Source: Blastomonas natatoria
Lineage (GTDB): Bacteria; Pseudomonadota; Alphaproteobacteria; Sphingomonadales; Sphingomonadaceae
NCBI RefSeq assembly: GCF_003201955.1
Contig: NZ_QJJM01000006.1
Location: 1-64,000 of the forward strand
Direction of reading: 5' to 3'
Length of the DNA stretch: 64,000 nucleotides
Shown: positions 1-8,823 of the stretch, piece after piece
Position numbering within the stretch: position 1 is the first letter of the stretch
How the letters are laid out: each line of letters starts with the position of its first letter
The notes under the pieces: generated by a model
The model's input: only the letters and a program-made list of their open reading frames with translations
The model's database searches: none
Told to the model about the DNA's origin: nothing
Made by a program: the position numbers and the translations under genes

Positions 1-101
1 AGCTGCGCCAACTCGGCCAGCGTCTTCTCGCCCCTCACGGCAGCCAATGCCACCTTCGCCTTGAATGCCGGACTGTGGTTACGGCGCGGTCGTCTGCTCA
101 T
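1..101 (-). CDS. IS3-family transposase OrfA, N-terminal fragment (cut by window edge)
   Basis: Thirty-three codons are visible, starting with ATG at 101 and running off the left edge. The residues (MSRRPRRNHSPAFKAKVALA, then AVRGEKTLAEL) are the characteristic start of IS3-family OrfA proteins, which carry an N-terminal helix-turn-helix that binds the element's ends; OrfB supplies the DDE catalytic domain by programmed frameshifting. Only the beginning of the helix-turn-helix is inside the window. A short SD-like AGGAGA precedes the ATG. Confidence 0.8.
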   Translation of the reverse strand, partial: MSRRPRRNHSPAFKAKVALAAVRGEKTLAELAQ

Positions 102-180
102 CTCGTCTCCTGTCAGGCCGCACAATGGCCCCCGTCAGGCAGAAAATCCACTTATCCCGATGTCCAGTTTTGCCAGGCCA
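1..180 (-). mobile_element. IS3-family insertion sequence, one end (partial)
   Basis: The first 180 bases look like the terminal part of an insertion sequence that continues beyond the left edge. On the minus strand, an orfA-type transposase reading frame starts at 101 and runs off the window, about 79 bases inside the presumed element tip. The tip, read inward, begins TGGCCTGGCAAAACTGGACA, with the 5'-TG typical of IS3-family ends. The boundary at about 180 is where the dgt reading frame stops resembling its family. The other terminal repeat and the target duplication lie outside the window, so the exact end may differ by a few bases. Confidence 0.75.
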
Positions 181-802
181 CCTCTATATCGTGATTGTCA
201 TAGGCAATGTCGTCAGCCACCGCCGCCACCTGGGCTTCCAGCGACGAGTAGCGCGCCAGATCCAGATCGATTCCGGCGTTGATACCATCAAGCGCCCAGG
301 TCGCGCGCGCAACAGGACCGTTGTGCTTGGCCAGGCCTTCAAGCACTTCCCAGCTGAGGTTCAGCCCCTGCCAGCGCGGATAGGGCGAATCGAGCACATG
401 CAGCGCGCGCAAGGTATGGGCATTGTGGTCGAACCCTCCCTGCCCGGCCATTGCCGCCTCAAGAGCGTCCTCTCCGGCATGGCCGAAAGGCGGGTGCCCG
501 ATGTCATGTGCCAGGCACAAGGCTTCGGTCAGGTCTTCGTCCAGACCCAGCACGCGGGCAATGGTTCTCCCGATCTGCGCGACCTCGATGCTGTGCGTCA
601 GCCGGACACGATAATGGTCACCATCGGGCGCGACGAATACCTGGGTCTTGTGGCGCAGCCGGCGAAAGCTGATCGAATGAATGATCCGGTCGCGGTCGCG
701 CTGAAAAGCACTGCGCGGTCCGCGCGTCGGCTCGCCGCCCTCGGCATATTGGCGCCCGCGCGAACGCGACGGATCACTGGCATAAGGCGCGCGGGGGTGC
801 AT
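152..802 (-). pseudogene. dgt: dGTP triphosphohydrolase (dgt), 3' part removed by IS insertion
   Basis: This is the N-terminal half of a deoxyguanosinetriphosphate triphosphohydrolase-like protein, an HD-superfamily enzyme that hydrolyses dNTPs to nucleoside and triphosphate. Family proteins are roughly 390 residues; here the frame is 216 codons. Visible landmarks are [20 protein letters not shown], the TH of [13 protein letters not shown] and the HD motif in [14 protein letters not shown]. Homology stops at AYDNHDI, and the last nine or so codons ([10 protein letters not shown]) are read from the insertion-sequence tip. The lost C-terminal half carries helices that complete the HD fold, so activity is unlikely. 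The rest of the gene presumably lies on the far side of the element. Confidence 0.8.
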
Positions 803-833
803 GGTGACCTGAAGACTCCAATAGCGCCAAGCC

Positions 834-906
834 GTTCTCCGGCGAAAGCCGGAGCCCAGCGGTCAGATTGTGCCAGATGACTCTGGATTCCGGTTTTCGA
901 CGGAAA
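834..906. repeat. Degenerate REP-type palindromic repeat
   Basis: Two inverted modules, CTCCGGCGAAAGCCGGAG and a decayed ATTCCGGTTTTCGACGGAA, flank a short spacer. This resembles the paired palindromes with a GATTCCCG core at 27797 and 46904. It fills the gap between dgt and the racemase gene. The copy is worn and probably no longer mobile. Confidence 0.45.
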
Positions 907-939
907 ACAGGATCGCCCTCGCCCACATGGGTTAAAAGA

Positions 940-1635
940 TCAAGCCTCGCCCATGATCCAGTCGACTGCGGCCCGGGCATGGATCTCGGTGCCGTCATAG
1001 ATCGGCAGCACATTCGCCTTGGTATCGACGATCATCTCGAGCTCGGTGCAACCCAGCACCACCGCCTGCACGTCTTCCTTGGCGATATTGGTGAGGAAGG
1101 TCTTCATGGTGCGCTCGGACTCGCGCACGACCCTGCCCTCCATAAGCTCCTCGTAGATGATCCGGTCGATCTCCTCGACGCGCTCCATCTCGGGGGCGAG
1201 CAGGCCGATGCCGTGCTTGACGAGGCGCTGGCGGTAGAAGCTTTCGAGCATCACATTGCGCGTGCCGATGATAGCAGCGCGCTTGATGCCATCGGCCTGC
1301 ATCTTCTCGCCGACGCAATCGGCGATATGGATGATCGGCACACTGACCGCGCCCTGCACCCGGTCATAGACCTTGTGCATCGAATTGGCGCAGATCAGGA
1401 TCGCGGTCGCGCCCGCCGCTTCGAGCGAGCGCGCCGCCACGGTCAGCTTCTCGGTCGCATGGTCCCAGCCTTCGGGCGTGCGGATTTGTGCCAGATCGCA
1501 GAAGTTGAGGCTCTCGATCACGATCGGGCCGCTGCACAGCGATCCGGCGCGCTTTTGCACCCCCTTGTTGATCAGCCGATAATAGGTCTCGGTCGAAACC
1601 CAGCTCATCCCGCCGATCAGGCCGATTTTCCGCAT
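940..1635 (-). CDS. Aspartate/glutamate racemase family protein (YgeA-like)
   Basis: A 231-residue cytoplasmic amino-acid racemase of the pyridoxal-independent Asp/Glu racemase family, which uses two cysteines as acid/base pair. Seen here: the N-terminal KIGLIGGMSW signature, the first catalytic Cys in LICANSMHKV (residue about 82) and the second in VVLGCTELEM (about residue 195). Length is normal for the family. It ends about 140 bases from the dgt remnant and starts 5 bases after the pntB stop, so it may be the last gene of the pnt transcription unit. The substrate (aspartate, glutamate or another amino acid) cannot be told from sequence. Confidence 0.85.
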   Translation of the reverse strand: MRKIGLIGGMSWVSTETYYRLINKGVQKRAGSLCSGPIVIESLNFCDLAQIRTPEGWDHATEKLTVAARSLEAAGATAILICANSMHKVYDRVQGAVSVPIIHIADCVGEKMQADGIKRAAIIGTRNVMLESFYRQRLVKHGIGLLAPEMERVEEIDRIIYEELMEGRVVRESERTMKTFLTNIAKEDVQAVVLGCTELEMIVDTKANVLPIYDGTEIHARAAVDWIMGEA

Positions 1636-1640
1636 GCGGC

Positions 1641-3167
1641 TCAGTGCCCCAGATTCTTGACGATATCCTCGACCATCTTCTTGGCGTCAGCGAGCAGCAT
1701 CATCGTCTGGTCCATGTAGAACACGTCGTTGTCGACGCCCGCATAGCCCACGCCGCCCATCGATCGCTTGATGAAGAAAACCGTCTTGGCCTTGTCGACA
1801 TCGAACACGGGCATGCCGTAGATCGGCGAGGACTTGTCGGTCTTCGCCGCCGGATTGACCACATCGTTCGCGCCGATGATGAAGGCGACGTCGGTCTGCG
1901 AAAACTCGCTGTTGATGTCCTCTAGCTCGAACACCTCGTCATAAGGCACGTTTGCTTCTGCGAGCAGCACGTTCATGTGCCCCGGCATGCGGCCTGCCAC
2001 CGGATGGATGGCGTATTTGACGCTGACGCCTTCCTTCTTGAGCAGGTCGCCCATTTCGCGCAGAGCGTGCTGCGCCTGGGCCACCGCCATGCCGTATCCA
2101 GGCACGATGATCACGCTTTCGGCCTGCTTCATCATGTACGCCGCATCTTCGGCGCTGCCGCGCTTCCATGGGCGATCGACCTTGGCCGCGCCGTCGCCGC
2201 CGCTGCTCGCCTCGGCACCGAAGCCGCCAGCGATCACCGAGATGAAGCTGCGGTTCATCGCCTTGCACATGATGTACGAGAGGATAGCGCCCGAGGAACC
2301 GACCAGCGCACCCGTGATGATCATCGCGGTATTCGACAGGGTGAAGCCCATCGCCGCAGCTGCCCAGCCCGAATAGCTGTTGAGCATCGAGACGACGACC
2401 GGCATGTCCGCGCCGCCGATCGGGATGATCAGCAGGAAGCCGATGATGAACGAGAGCACGGTGATTGCCAGGAACAGCCAGCCCTCGCCCGCGCCGCCAT
2501 CGGGCGACACGGTATAGACCGCGATCATGCCGAGGATCGCGGCGAGCACGCCCAGATTGATGACATGACGGCCCGGCAGCATGATCGGCGAGCCGGACAT
2601 GTTGCCGTTCAGTTTGAGGAACGCGATGACCGAGCCGGAGAAGGTGATCGCACCGATCGCGACGCCAAGCCCCATTTCGACGCGGCTTACGGCCAGGATC
2701 TGGCCATTGGCATCGAGAATGCCGAAGGCTTCGGGGTTGAGCCAGGCAGCGAGCGCGACCAGCACGGCGGCGAGACCGACCAGCGAGTGGAAGGCTGCCA
2801 CCAACTGAGGCATGTCGGTCATCTTGATCTTGCGCGCGATGACGAAGCCGGCGACACCGCCGATCGCGATGGCGATCAGGATCTCGGCAATGTTGGCAAT
2901 CTCATGCGTCAGCAGTGTCGTGATGACCGCGATCGCCATGCCGATCATGCCGAAACGGTTGCCGCTGCGGCTTGTTTCCGGACTGGAAAGACCGCGCAGC
3001 GCGAGGATGAAGAACACGCCCGCGACCAGATAGGCCAGCGACACCCAGGGGCTTACCGGAGCGGCATCGCCGCCCGAGGCAAAGGCCGGAACAGAGGTGA
3101 GCGCGCTGCAGGCTGCGGCGGCAAAAGCGAGTGGACGGTTGATGTTCATTGCTGCCCCCAGAGCCAT
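1641..3167 (-). CDS. pntB: NAD(P) transhydrogenase subunit beta
   Basis: Beta subunit of the proton-translocating transhydrogenase, which drives hydride transfer from NADH to NADP+ with the proton motive force and so supplies NADPH. It has about nine membrane helices over residues 40-300, followed by the NADP(H)-binding dIII domain with VPGYGMAVAQAQ, HPVAGRMPGHMNVLLAEA and IGANDVVNPAA. The start at 3167 overlaps the pntAB stop as TGATG and is preceded by AAGGAG, giving 508 residues; an ATG at 3149 is the alternative. The frame remains open upstream to 3566, but that stretch overlaps pntAB. Against a usual length of about 465, the extra N-terminal 40 residues look like a signal-anchor. Confidence 0.95.
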   Translation of the reverse strand: MALGAAMNINRPLAFAAAACSALTSVPAFASGGDAAPVSPWVSLAYLVAGVFFILALRGLSSPETSRSGNRFGMIGMAIAVITTLLTHEIANIAEILIAIAIGGVAGFVIARKIKMTDMPQLVAAFHSLVGLAAVLVALAAWLNPEAFGILDANGQILAVSRVEMGLGVAIGAITFSGSVIAFLKLNGNMSGSPIMLPGRHVINLGVLAAILGMIAVYTVSPDGGAGEGWLFLAITVLSFIIGFLLIIPIGGADMPVVVSMLNSYSGWAAAAMGFTLSNTAMIITGALVGSSGAILSYIMCKAMNRSFISVIAGGFGAEASSGGDGAAKVDRPWKRGSAEDAAYMMKQAESVIIVPGYGMAVAQAQHALREMGDLLKKEGVSVKYAIHPVAGRMPGHMNVLLAEANVPYDEVFELEDINSEFSQTDVAFIIGANDVVNPAAKTDKSSPIYGMPVFDVDKAKTVFFIKRSMGGVGYAGVDNDVFYMDQTMMLLADAKKMVEDIVKNLGH

Positions 3168-3466
3168 CACTTGCGCTCCTTCTTCTTGTACATCGCAAGC
3201 ATGCGCTCGGTGACGGCAAAGCCGCCGAAGATATTGACCGCCGCAAACACCACTGCGAGCAGGCCCAGATATTTCGCGACCGGAGAAATCGCCTCGGCGC
3301 TGGCCACGAGTGCGCCCACGATGATCACCGACGAGATCGCATTGGTCACTGCCATCAGCGGCGTGTGCAGTGCAGGTGTCACCGACCAGACGACATAATA
3401 GCCCACGAAACAGGCCATTACGAAGATCGAGAGGATTGAGATGAAGTCCATCTTCACATTCTCCAT
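3167..3466 (-). CDS. pntAB: NAD(P) transhydrogenase subunit alpha part 2 (membrane domain)
   Basis: A 99-residue protein with three hydrophobic helices, corresponding to the membrane part of the E. coli PntA C-terminus. In many alphaproteobacteria PntA is split into a soluble part 1 and this membrane part 2, as here. Typical features are FVGYYVVWSVTPALHTPLMAVTNAISSVI and the basic tail KKKERK. It sits between pntAA (77 bases upstream) and pntB (TGATG overlap), consistent with one polycistronic mRNA and stoichiometric assembly. Confidence 0.93.
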   Translation of the reverse strand: MENVKMDFISILSIFVMACFVGYYVVWSVTPALHTPLMAVTNAISSVIIVGALVASAEAISPVAKYLGLLAVVFAAVNIFGGFAVTERMLAMYKKKERK

Positions 3467-3543
3467 TCGTCCCGCAGGGTCGGCTTTGCCTTGCTGCGGG
3501 AGGGGTCCGGGCCATGCCGGTCAGATGTTCGATTGTCAGGCCA

Positions 3544-4674
3544 TCAGCCTGCCAGCAGCCTTTCACTGACGACCTTGCCGCCCATGGTCACGCGGACACC
3601 CTGAACGATCTCGTCGTCATCGGGGAACACGGGGGCTTTCGCTTCCTTGTCCCAGAAGGCCGAAAAGAAGTTGAAGAGGTTGCGCGCGAACAGCGCCGAG
3701 GCGTCGGTGGCCAGACGCGAGGGCACATTGCGGTGGCCGACGATCTTGACGCCGTGCTTGACGACGATCTCGCCTGCTACCGCACCCTCGACATTGCCGC
3801 CCTGCTCGACTGCGAGGTCGACGATCACGCTGCCCGGCTTCATGCTGGCGATCTGCGCGTCCGAAATCAGACGCGGCGCGGGCCGGCCCGGGATCAGCGC
3901 GGTGGTGATCACGATGTCCTGCTTGGCAATATGCGACGAGACCAGTTCGGCCTGCGCCGCCTTGTATTCGTCGGACATTTCGGTGGCATAGCCGCCCGCA
4001 CCCTCGCCTTCGATCCCGGCGACATTCTCGACGAAGATGGGCTTGGCGCCCAGCGACTGGATCTGTTCCTTGGTGGCAGAGCGAACGTCGGTCGCAGACA
4101 CCTGCGCCCCTAGACGCCGGGCCGTTGCGATCGCCTGCAAGCCCGCAACACCGACGCCCATGATGAAAACCTTGGCAGCAGACACCGTGCCCGCTGCGGT
4201 CATCATCATCGGGAAGGCCTTGCCATATTCGGCAGCGCCATCGATGACCGCCTTGTAACCCGCCAGGTTCGACTGCGAGGACAGGATGTCCATCGACTGC
4301 GCCCGGGTGATGCGCGGCATGAATTCGAGCGCCAGAGCCTGGAAGCCGGCCGCCGCGTAGGCGTCGATGCGCGCGCGCTCCCCAAAAGGATTGAGCGAGG
4401 CAGCGATCATGGCCCCGGGCTTGGCCCCGGCAAGGCTGGCAGGATCAGGCCCCTGGATACCGAAAATGATGTCGGCATCCGCCAGCACATCGGCACGTCC
4501 GGCAACGCTGGCGCCGGCAGCTGCAAAATCCGCATCGGAGATCGACGCGTATTCGCCGGCGCCGGTTTCCACCGCCACGGTCGCTCCCAATCCGATGAAC
4601 TTCTTGACTGTTTCAGGGCTCGCCGAAACGCGCCGTTCGCCCGATGCCTGCTCCTTGAGGACCGCGATCTTCAT
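3544..4674 (-). CDS. pntAA: NAD(P) transhydrogenase subunit alpha part 1 (NAD-binding)
   Basis: A 376-residue soluble dI domain that binds NAD(H) and passes hydride to dIII of PntB. Its fold is related to alanine dehydrogenase. Visible: the N-terminal KEQASGERRVSASPE signature near residues 7-21, ALEFMPRITRAQSMDILSSQ (the RAQ.MD motif), the Rossmann glycines GVGVAGLQA near residue 173, and the mobile-loop region around IPGRPAPRLIS. Its length is that of the split alphaproteobacterial form. It is the first pnt gene, 11 bases after the oxidase subunit IV gene, so the two probably share a transcript. Confidence 0.95.
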   Translation of the reverse strand: MKIAVLKEQASGERRVSASPETVKKFIGLGATVAVETGAGEYASISDADFAAAGASVAGRADVLADADIIFGIQGPDPASLAGAKPGAMIAASLNPFGERARIDAYAAAGFQALALEFMPRITRAQSMDILSSQSNLAGYKAVIDGAAEYGKAFPMMMTAAGTVSAAKVFIMGVGVAGLQAIATARRLGAQVSATDVRSATKEQIQSLGAKPIFVENVAGIEGEGAGGYATEMSDEYKAAQAELVSSHIAKQDIVITTALIPGRPAPRLISDAQIASMKPGSVIVDLAVEQGGNVEGAVAGEIVVKHGVKIVGHRNVPSRLATDASALFARNLFNFFSAFWDKEAKAPVFPDDDEIVQGVRVTMGGKVVSERLLAG

Positions 4675-4685
4675 GCCGCCGCCGG

Positions 4686-4817
4686 TCAGCTGGCGATGAG
4701 GACGACGACGAACGCCGTGACCAGCGCCGCAACGATCGTGCCGGTCTTCAGCAGGCCCATGAAGCCTTCATAGGTCTGGCGGGCATATTCAATGTTGTTA
4801 GGTGTGTCTTGGGCCAT
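4686..4817 (-). CDS. aa3-type cytochrome c oxidase subunit IV
   Basis: A 43-residue protein beginning MAQDTPNNIEYARQTYEGFM, followed by one membrane helix (about residues 24-42). This is the pattern of the small bacterial aa3 oxidase subunit IV (a soluble N-terminus with Y..HxxTYxGF-like sequence, then a single helix) often found beside pnt genes in alphaproteobacteria. It would pack against the oxidase core subunits in the inner membrane. An SD-like GGGGAAGG lies a short distance upstream of the ATG. It heads the unit oxidase IV-pntAA-pntAB-pntB, diverging from the response regulator at 4954. Confidence 0.85.
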   Translation of the reverse strand: MAQDTPNNIEYARQTYEGFMGLLKTGTIVAALVTAFVVVLIAS

Positions 4818-4953
4818 AGTCAGAGCCTTCCCCGGTGATTAATGCCGAAATTGATATCGGTTCGCCTTAACCGAATGCCGGGTGTCGCTCAATCCCGCAA
4901 GCTTCAAATCGCTAGGGTGGACCAAAGCTTAGCTTTAATGGGGTTTTTACCAC

Positions 4954-6411
4954 ATGGCGTTAAACATCTGGGCGATGGCCAAGGAACGCACAGACGCAGA
5001 CCAGCAGATCCGCCGGGTAATGCTGATCGATAACGAGCCGGCGCAATGCCGCCTGGTCGCAGCGCTTGCGACCAAGGCCGGATGGCGCACGATCTTCGCC
5101 CATGATTCGGAAACAGCGATTGCCATGCTGGGTACCCAGGAAGGGATGATGCTGGATGCGATCATTCTCGATCAGTGGGTGCCGGGCGACGAGGCGGCCG
5201 AACTGATCAAGGAACTGAAGGCGCGCCGCCCTGCCCTGCCGATCCTGATGCTGACGACCAGCACCTCGCCACTGCTTGCGGTGGAGGCCATGCGCGCCGG
5301 CGCGACCGATTACCTGATCAAGCCGATTGCGCCGGACCGGCTGATCGCTGCCCTGAACGCTGCCGCGCGCAAGGACGATGTGGACGAACTGCGACCGCTG
5401 ACTGAAAAGATCGCAGCTCCGCTCGATTTCGACGAGATGATCGGCTCTTCGCCGCGGTTCCGCGCGGCGCTTGCCATCGCCGCCAAGTCTGCGCGCACGC
5501 ACAGCCCGGTGCTGATCGAGGGCGAAAGCGGCACGGGCAAGGAGATGATCGCGCGTGCCATCCATGCCGCGAGCCCGCGCTCCAAGCTCGCGCTGCGTCT
5601 CGTGACCTGCGCCGGGGCTTCCAGCGGACAGATAGAATCGCAGCTTTTCGGCCATGAACGTGGAGCATTTCCCGGTGCCTTCGATCGCCATGTGGGCATC
5701 ATACAGCGGGTCGAGGGCGGGACGCTGTTCATCGACGAGGTCGATCAGCTGCCCCTCGAATCGCAGGCCAAGCTTGCCGATGCGATCCGCTCGGGCGAGG
5801 TCCGCCCGCTCGGCGCCCGCCATGGCTTCCGCTGCGATGTCCGGTTCATCTGCGCCAGCAACGCGCCGCTCAAGCCCATGGTGGAAGCGGGGACATTCCG
5901 CGAGGACCTCTATTACGCGATCGCGCCTGTGCAGATCACCATTCCCGCGCTGCGTGACCGTACCAGCGACATCCCTGCCCTGGTCCGCCATTTCCTGGCG
6001 CGCATTGCAGAGCAGCCCGGGCTCCGCGGTTTGGGCATTACCGACGAGGCGCTGTCGCTGCTCTCGTCCTTCGACTGGCCCGGGAACGTTCGTCAGCTCC
6101 AGAATGCGCTCTTTCGCGCCGCGATCTTCTGCGATGGCGATGCGCTGACGACCGCCGAATTTCCGCAGCTGACCACGATGCTGGGCGAAGAGGAGCCGCG
6201 CCGGACATCAAGCCCGCATGATGGCATCGGCATCACGCTTTATGCCGAGGACGGCAACCTGCGCCCGCTCGAGGAAATCGAAGCCGACGTCATCCGCCTT
6301 GCCATCGGTCACTATCGCGGGCGAATGACCGAGGTTGCCCGGCGGCTCGGGATCGGTCGATCGACGCTGTATCGCAAGCTGACGGAACTCGGGATCGACA
6401 ACGCCGCCTGA
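4954..6411 (+). CDS. NtrC-type response regulator with altered GAFTGA loop
   Basis: A 485-residue protein with three domains. Residues 20-140 are a receiver with phosphoacceptor Asp in [15 protein letters not shown] and Lys in YLIKPI. Residues 160-390 are an AAA+ domain with Walker A GESGTGKE, Walker [12 protein letters not shown] and WPGNVRQL. A Fis-type helix-turn-helix closes the protein ([19 protein letters not shown]). The sigma-54-contacting loop reads GAFPGA, not GAFTGA. No histidine kinase is adjacent. It is divergent from the oxidase/pnt unit, so it might regulate it, but nothing in sequence proves that. An internal ATG at 4975 is an alternative start. Confidence 0.88.
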   Translation: MALNIWAMAKERTDADQQIRRVMLIDNEPAQCRLVAALATKAGWRTIFAHDSETAIAMLGTQEGMMLDAIILDQWVPGDEAAELIKELKARRPALPILMLTTSTSPLLAVEAMRAGATDYLIKPIAPDRLIAALNAAARKDDVDELRPLTEKIAAPLDFDEMIGSSPRFRAALAIAAKSARTHSPVLIEGESGTGKEMIARAIHAASPRSKLALRLVTCAGASSGQIESQLFGHERGAFPGAFDRHVGIIQRVEGGTLFIDEVDQLPLESQAKLADAIRSGEVRPLGARHGFRCDVRFICASNAPLKPMVEAGTFREDLYYAIAPVQITIPALRDRTSDIPALVRHFLARIAEQPGLRGLGITDEALSLLSSFDWPGNVRQLQNALFRAAIFCDGDALTTAEFPQLTTMLGEEEPRRTSSPHDGIGITLYAEDGNLRPLEEIEADVIRLAIGHYRGRMTEVARRLGIGRSTLYRKLTELGIDNAA

Positions 6412-6473
6412 TCTGGCCATCAGGCCATTATTTGCGCTTCCCTGCATTGATCCTCGCTCATAAGAGCGGGGGG

Positions 6474-8243
6474 ATGACCCGCGATCCCCTCGACGTCCTG
6501 CACGAAACCTTCGGCTTTCCCGCCTTTCGCGGAGTCCAGCAGCAAGTGGTGACGCGCGTGCTCGCGCGGCAGAACACGCTGGCCATCATGCCGACAGGCG
6601 CCGGAAAATCGCTGTGCTATCAGCTGCCGGCTGTCGCGCTCGACGGCTGCTGCATTGTCATCTCGCCGCTGATTGCCCTGATGCACGACCAGCTCCGCGC
6701 GGCGCAGGCGCTCGGGATTCGCGCGGCCAGCCTGACCTCGGTCGATACCGATTGGCAGGAGACGCAGGACCGGTTTCGCGCCGGCGAACTCGACCTGCTC
6801 TACGTCGCTCCGGAACGTGCGAGCTCGGATGGCTTTCGCAGCCTGCTGGCGCGCGCGCCGATTGCGCTCTTCGCGATCGACGAGGCGCATTGCGTTTCCG
6901 AATGGGGGCATGATTTCCGTCCCGATTACCGGCTGTTGCGCCCTCTGCTCGACAGCTTTCCCGACTGCCCTCGCCTCGCGCTGACCGCGACTGCCGACGC
7001 GCATACGCGCGAGGACATATTGAAACAGCTTGGCATCGCGCCCGATGGCATGGTGATCGCCGGGTTCGATCGGCCCAATATCCGCTATGCCGTGCACCCG
7101 CGCGACGGTCTGACGCGGCAGATCGGTGATCTCGTCGCTACCAACCCCGGGCCCGGCATCGTCTACGCGCAGACCCGCGCTGCCACCGAAAAGCTCGCCG
7201 AGCAGCTGGGTCGCGACGGCCGTCGCCCGGTCCGCGCCTATCACGCCGGAATGCCGCCCGAGGAACGCCGCGCCAACCAGGATGCCTTCATCGCCAGCGA
7301 GGACATGGTGATGGTGGCCACCGTGGCCTTCGGCATGGGTATCGACAAGCCAGACGTCCGGTTCGTCGTGCATGCCGGGCTGCCGAAATCGATCGAGGGC
7401 TATTACCAGGAATCCGGGCGTGCGGGCCGTGATGGGGAGCCCGCAGAGGCGCACCTGTTCTGGGGAGCTGAAGATTTCGCCCGCGCGCGCATGCGAATCG
7501 GCGAGATAGAGGCAGAGCGGCAGGCTGGTGAGCGCGCACGCATCGCGGCGCTGGGTGCGCTGGTCGAAACCGGCGGCTGCCGCCGTGCGGTGCTGTTACG
7601 GCATTTCGGCGAATCGCCACCGGAGCAATGCGGCAATTGTGACAATTGCCTAAGCCCGCCGGACAGCGTCGATGCGACCCAGACTGCGCGCAAGCTGCTG
7701 TCTGCCGTATACCGGACCGGCCAGAGCTTTGGGCTGGGACATGTCGAGGCGGTGCTTCGCGGACAGTCCACCGACAAGGTCCAGCAGCGAGGCCATGATC
7801 GTCTGTCCGTATTCGGCATCGTCGATGGCGAGGAGGCGGTGCTGCTCAAGCCTGTCGCGCGTGCCCTGCAGGTGCGCGATGCGCTGGCGACCAACGAGCA
7901 TGGCGGGCTGATGCTTGGCCCGGAAGCCCGTGCGATCCTGCGCGACGAGGTGCAACTGCCACTGGTGCTGCCGCCCAAGCGTGCGCGTCGGAGTCGGCGG
8001 GGAGGCGATGCCGTCAACCCGGTCAGCAATCCGCTGTTCGAGGCCTTGCGCGCGTGTCGACGCGATCTGGCCATGGAGGCAGGCGTACCGCCTTACGTGA
8101 TCTTCCATGACAGCACGCTGCGCGAGATGACGGAAAGGATGCCCCGGACCCTCGATGCCTTGTCACGCATTTCGGGCATCGGAACGCGCAAGCTGGAAGC
8201 TTATGGTGAGGCATTTCTGCAGGTGCTGCGCGAGCACGGCTGA
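6474..8243 (+). CDS. recQ: ATP-dependent DNA helicase RecQ
   Basis: A 589-residue 3'-5' DNA helicase acting in recombination and repair of stalled or broken forks. Domains in order: helicase core with Walker A MPTGAGKSLCYQLP and DEAH box in AIDEAHCVSEWGHDFR; motif VI region YYQESGRAGRDG; a zinc-binding RQC with Cys in GGCRR and EQCGNCDNC; and a C-terminal HRDC domain ending ISGIGTRKLEAYGE. The ATG at 6474 follows a strong purine stretch GAGCGGGGGG. An upstream in-frame TTG at 6432 is less likely. It follows the response regulator by about 60 bases on the same strand. Confidence 0.95.
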   Translation: MTRDPLDVLHETFGFPAFRGVQQQVVTRVLARQNTLAIMPTGAGKSLCYQLPAVALDGCCIVISPLIALMHDQLRAAQALGIRAASLTSVDTDWQETQDRFRAGELDLLYVAPERASSDGFRSLLARAPIALFAIDEAHCVSEWGHDFRPDYRLLRPLLDSFPDCPRLALTATADAHTREDILKQLGIAPDGMVIAGFDRPNIRYAVHPRDGLTRQIGDLVATNPGPGIVYAQTRAATEKLAEQLGRDGRRPVRAYHAGMPPEERRANQDAFIASEDMVMVATVAFGMGIDKPDVRFVVHAGLPKSIEGYYQESGRAGRDGEPAEAHLFWGAEDFARARMRIGEIEAERQAGERARIAALGALVETGGCRRAVLLRHFGESPPEQCGNCDNCLSPPDSVDATQTARKLLSAVYRTGQSFGLGHVEAVLRGQSTDKVQQRGHDRLSVFGIVDGEEAVLLKPVARALQVRDALATNEHGGLMLGPEARAILRDEVQLPLVLPPKRARRSRRGGDAVNPVSNPLFEALRACRRDLAMEAGVPPYVIFHDSTLREMTERMPRTLDALSRISGIGTRKLEAYGEAFLQVLREHG

Positions 8244-8245
8244 TT

Positions 8246-8268
8246 TATTGACATTCATAGTGTCAATA
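8246..8268. promoter_or_regulatory. Palindromic operator candidate before the DUF1330/TetR/FGE unit
   Basis: TATTGACA, seven bases, TGTCAATA: perfect 8-bp arms, right after the recQ stop and about 40 bases before the DUF1330 start. The same arms with the same 7-base spacer occur at 13422-13446 before the GST/sulfatase unit. The tetR gene at 8824, inside the unit this site precedes, is the obvious candidate to bind it. Assignment to that protein is inference. Confidence 0.7.
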
Positions 8269-8308
8269 TATAGCCTTTCGGACAGAAACATGCCGAGAGG
8301 ACAGGATC

Positions 8309-8791
8309 GTGCCACAACCCTTCACCGTCTTGAATGAAGTTTTTCCAGCCAATCCGGATACGCTTGCAGGCTTGATGCAGACGGGGCCGGACGGCCCGAT
8401 CTTCATGATCAATCTGCTGAAGTTCAAGGAAAAGGCCGAATATGAAGACGGTCGTGCCACCGATCTGACGGGACGCGAAGCCTATATGATCTACGGGCGG
8501 GCGGTATCGCAGTTGCTGCCCAAATTCGGCGGTGTCGCGATGTTCGCGGCAGACGTCACGTTCCTGTCGCTCGGTCAGGTCGGCGAACTTTGGGATGAAG
8601 TTGCAATCGGGGTCTATCCCAAGCGCGGCGACATGGTGCGCATGTCCATGTCCGATGAATGGCGCGAGATCGCCGTCCATCGCAGTGCGGGCCTTGATGG
8701 CCAGCTGAACATCGAGACGGTTTTGTCACCCGAAGCAGCGAACATGCCATGGATGCAGCAGATCATGTCACTGGTTGGTCACAAGGGGTGA
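8309..8791 (+). CDS. DUF1330-like dimeric alpha/beta-barrel protein
   Basis: A 160-residue cytoplasmic protein. The IFMINLLKFKEKAEYEDG and GREAYMIYGRAV stretches resemble DUF1330 proteins, small dimeric alpha-beta barrels related to monooxygenase-like folds and usually without assigned activity. The GTG at 8309 is chosen because GAGAGG lies 8 bases upstream and the frame has no better ATG. It is first in a plus-strand unit with tetR (32 bases on) and the FGE gene (2 bases after tetR), and follows the palindrome at 8246. Co-regulation with sulfatases suggests a role in handling the released product, but that is a guess. Confidence 0.7.
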   Translation: MPQPFTVLNEVFPANPDTLAGLMQTGPDGPIFMINLLKFKEKAEYEDGRATDLTGREAYMIYGRAVSQLLPKFGGVAMFAADVTFLSLGQVGELWDEVAIGVYPKRGDMVRMSMSDEWREIAVHRSAGLDGQLNIETVLSPEAANMPWMQQIMSLVGHKG

Positions 8792-8823
8792 CATAGGCCC
8801 AGCTTGGGGATAAGCGAATTTAC

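Noticed and set aside
65-880. Long plus-strand open frame opposite dgt
   Set aside because: It lies antisense to the dgt homology, has no family resemblance and is the usual shadow frame of a GC-rich gene.
1977-3398. 473-codon plus-strand open frame opposite pntB
   Set aside because: His/Asp/Arg-rich low-information translation typical of antisense frames; pntB on the other strand is unambiguous.
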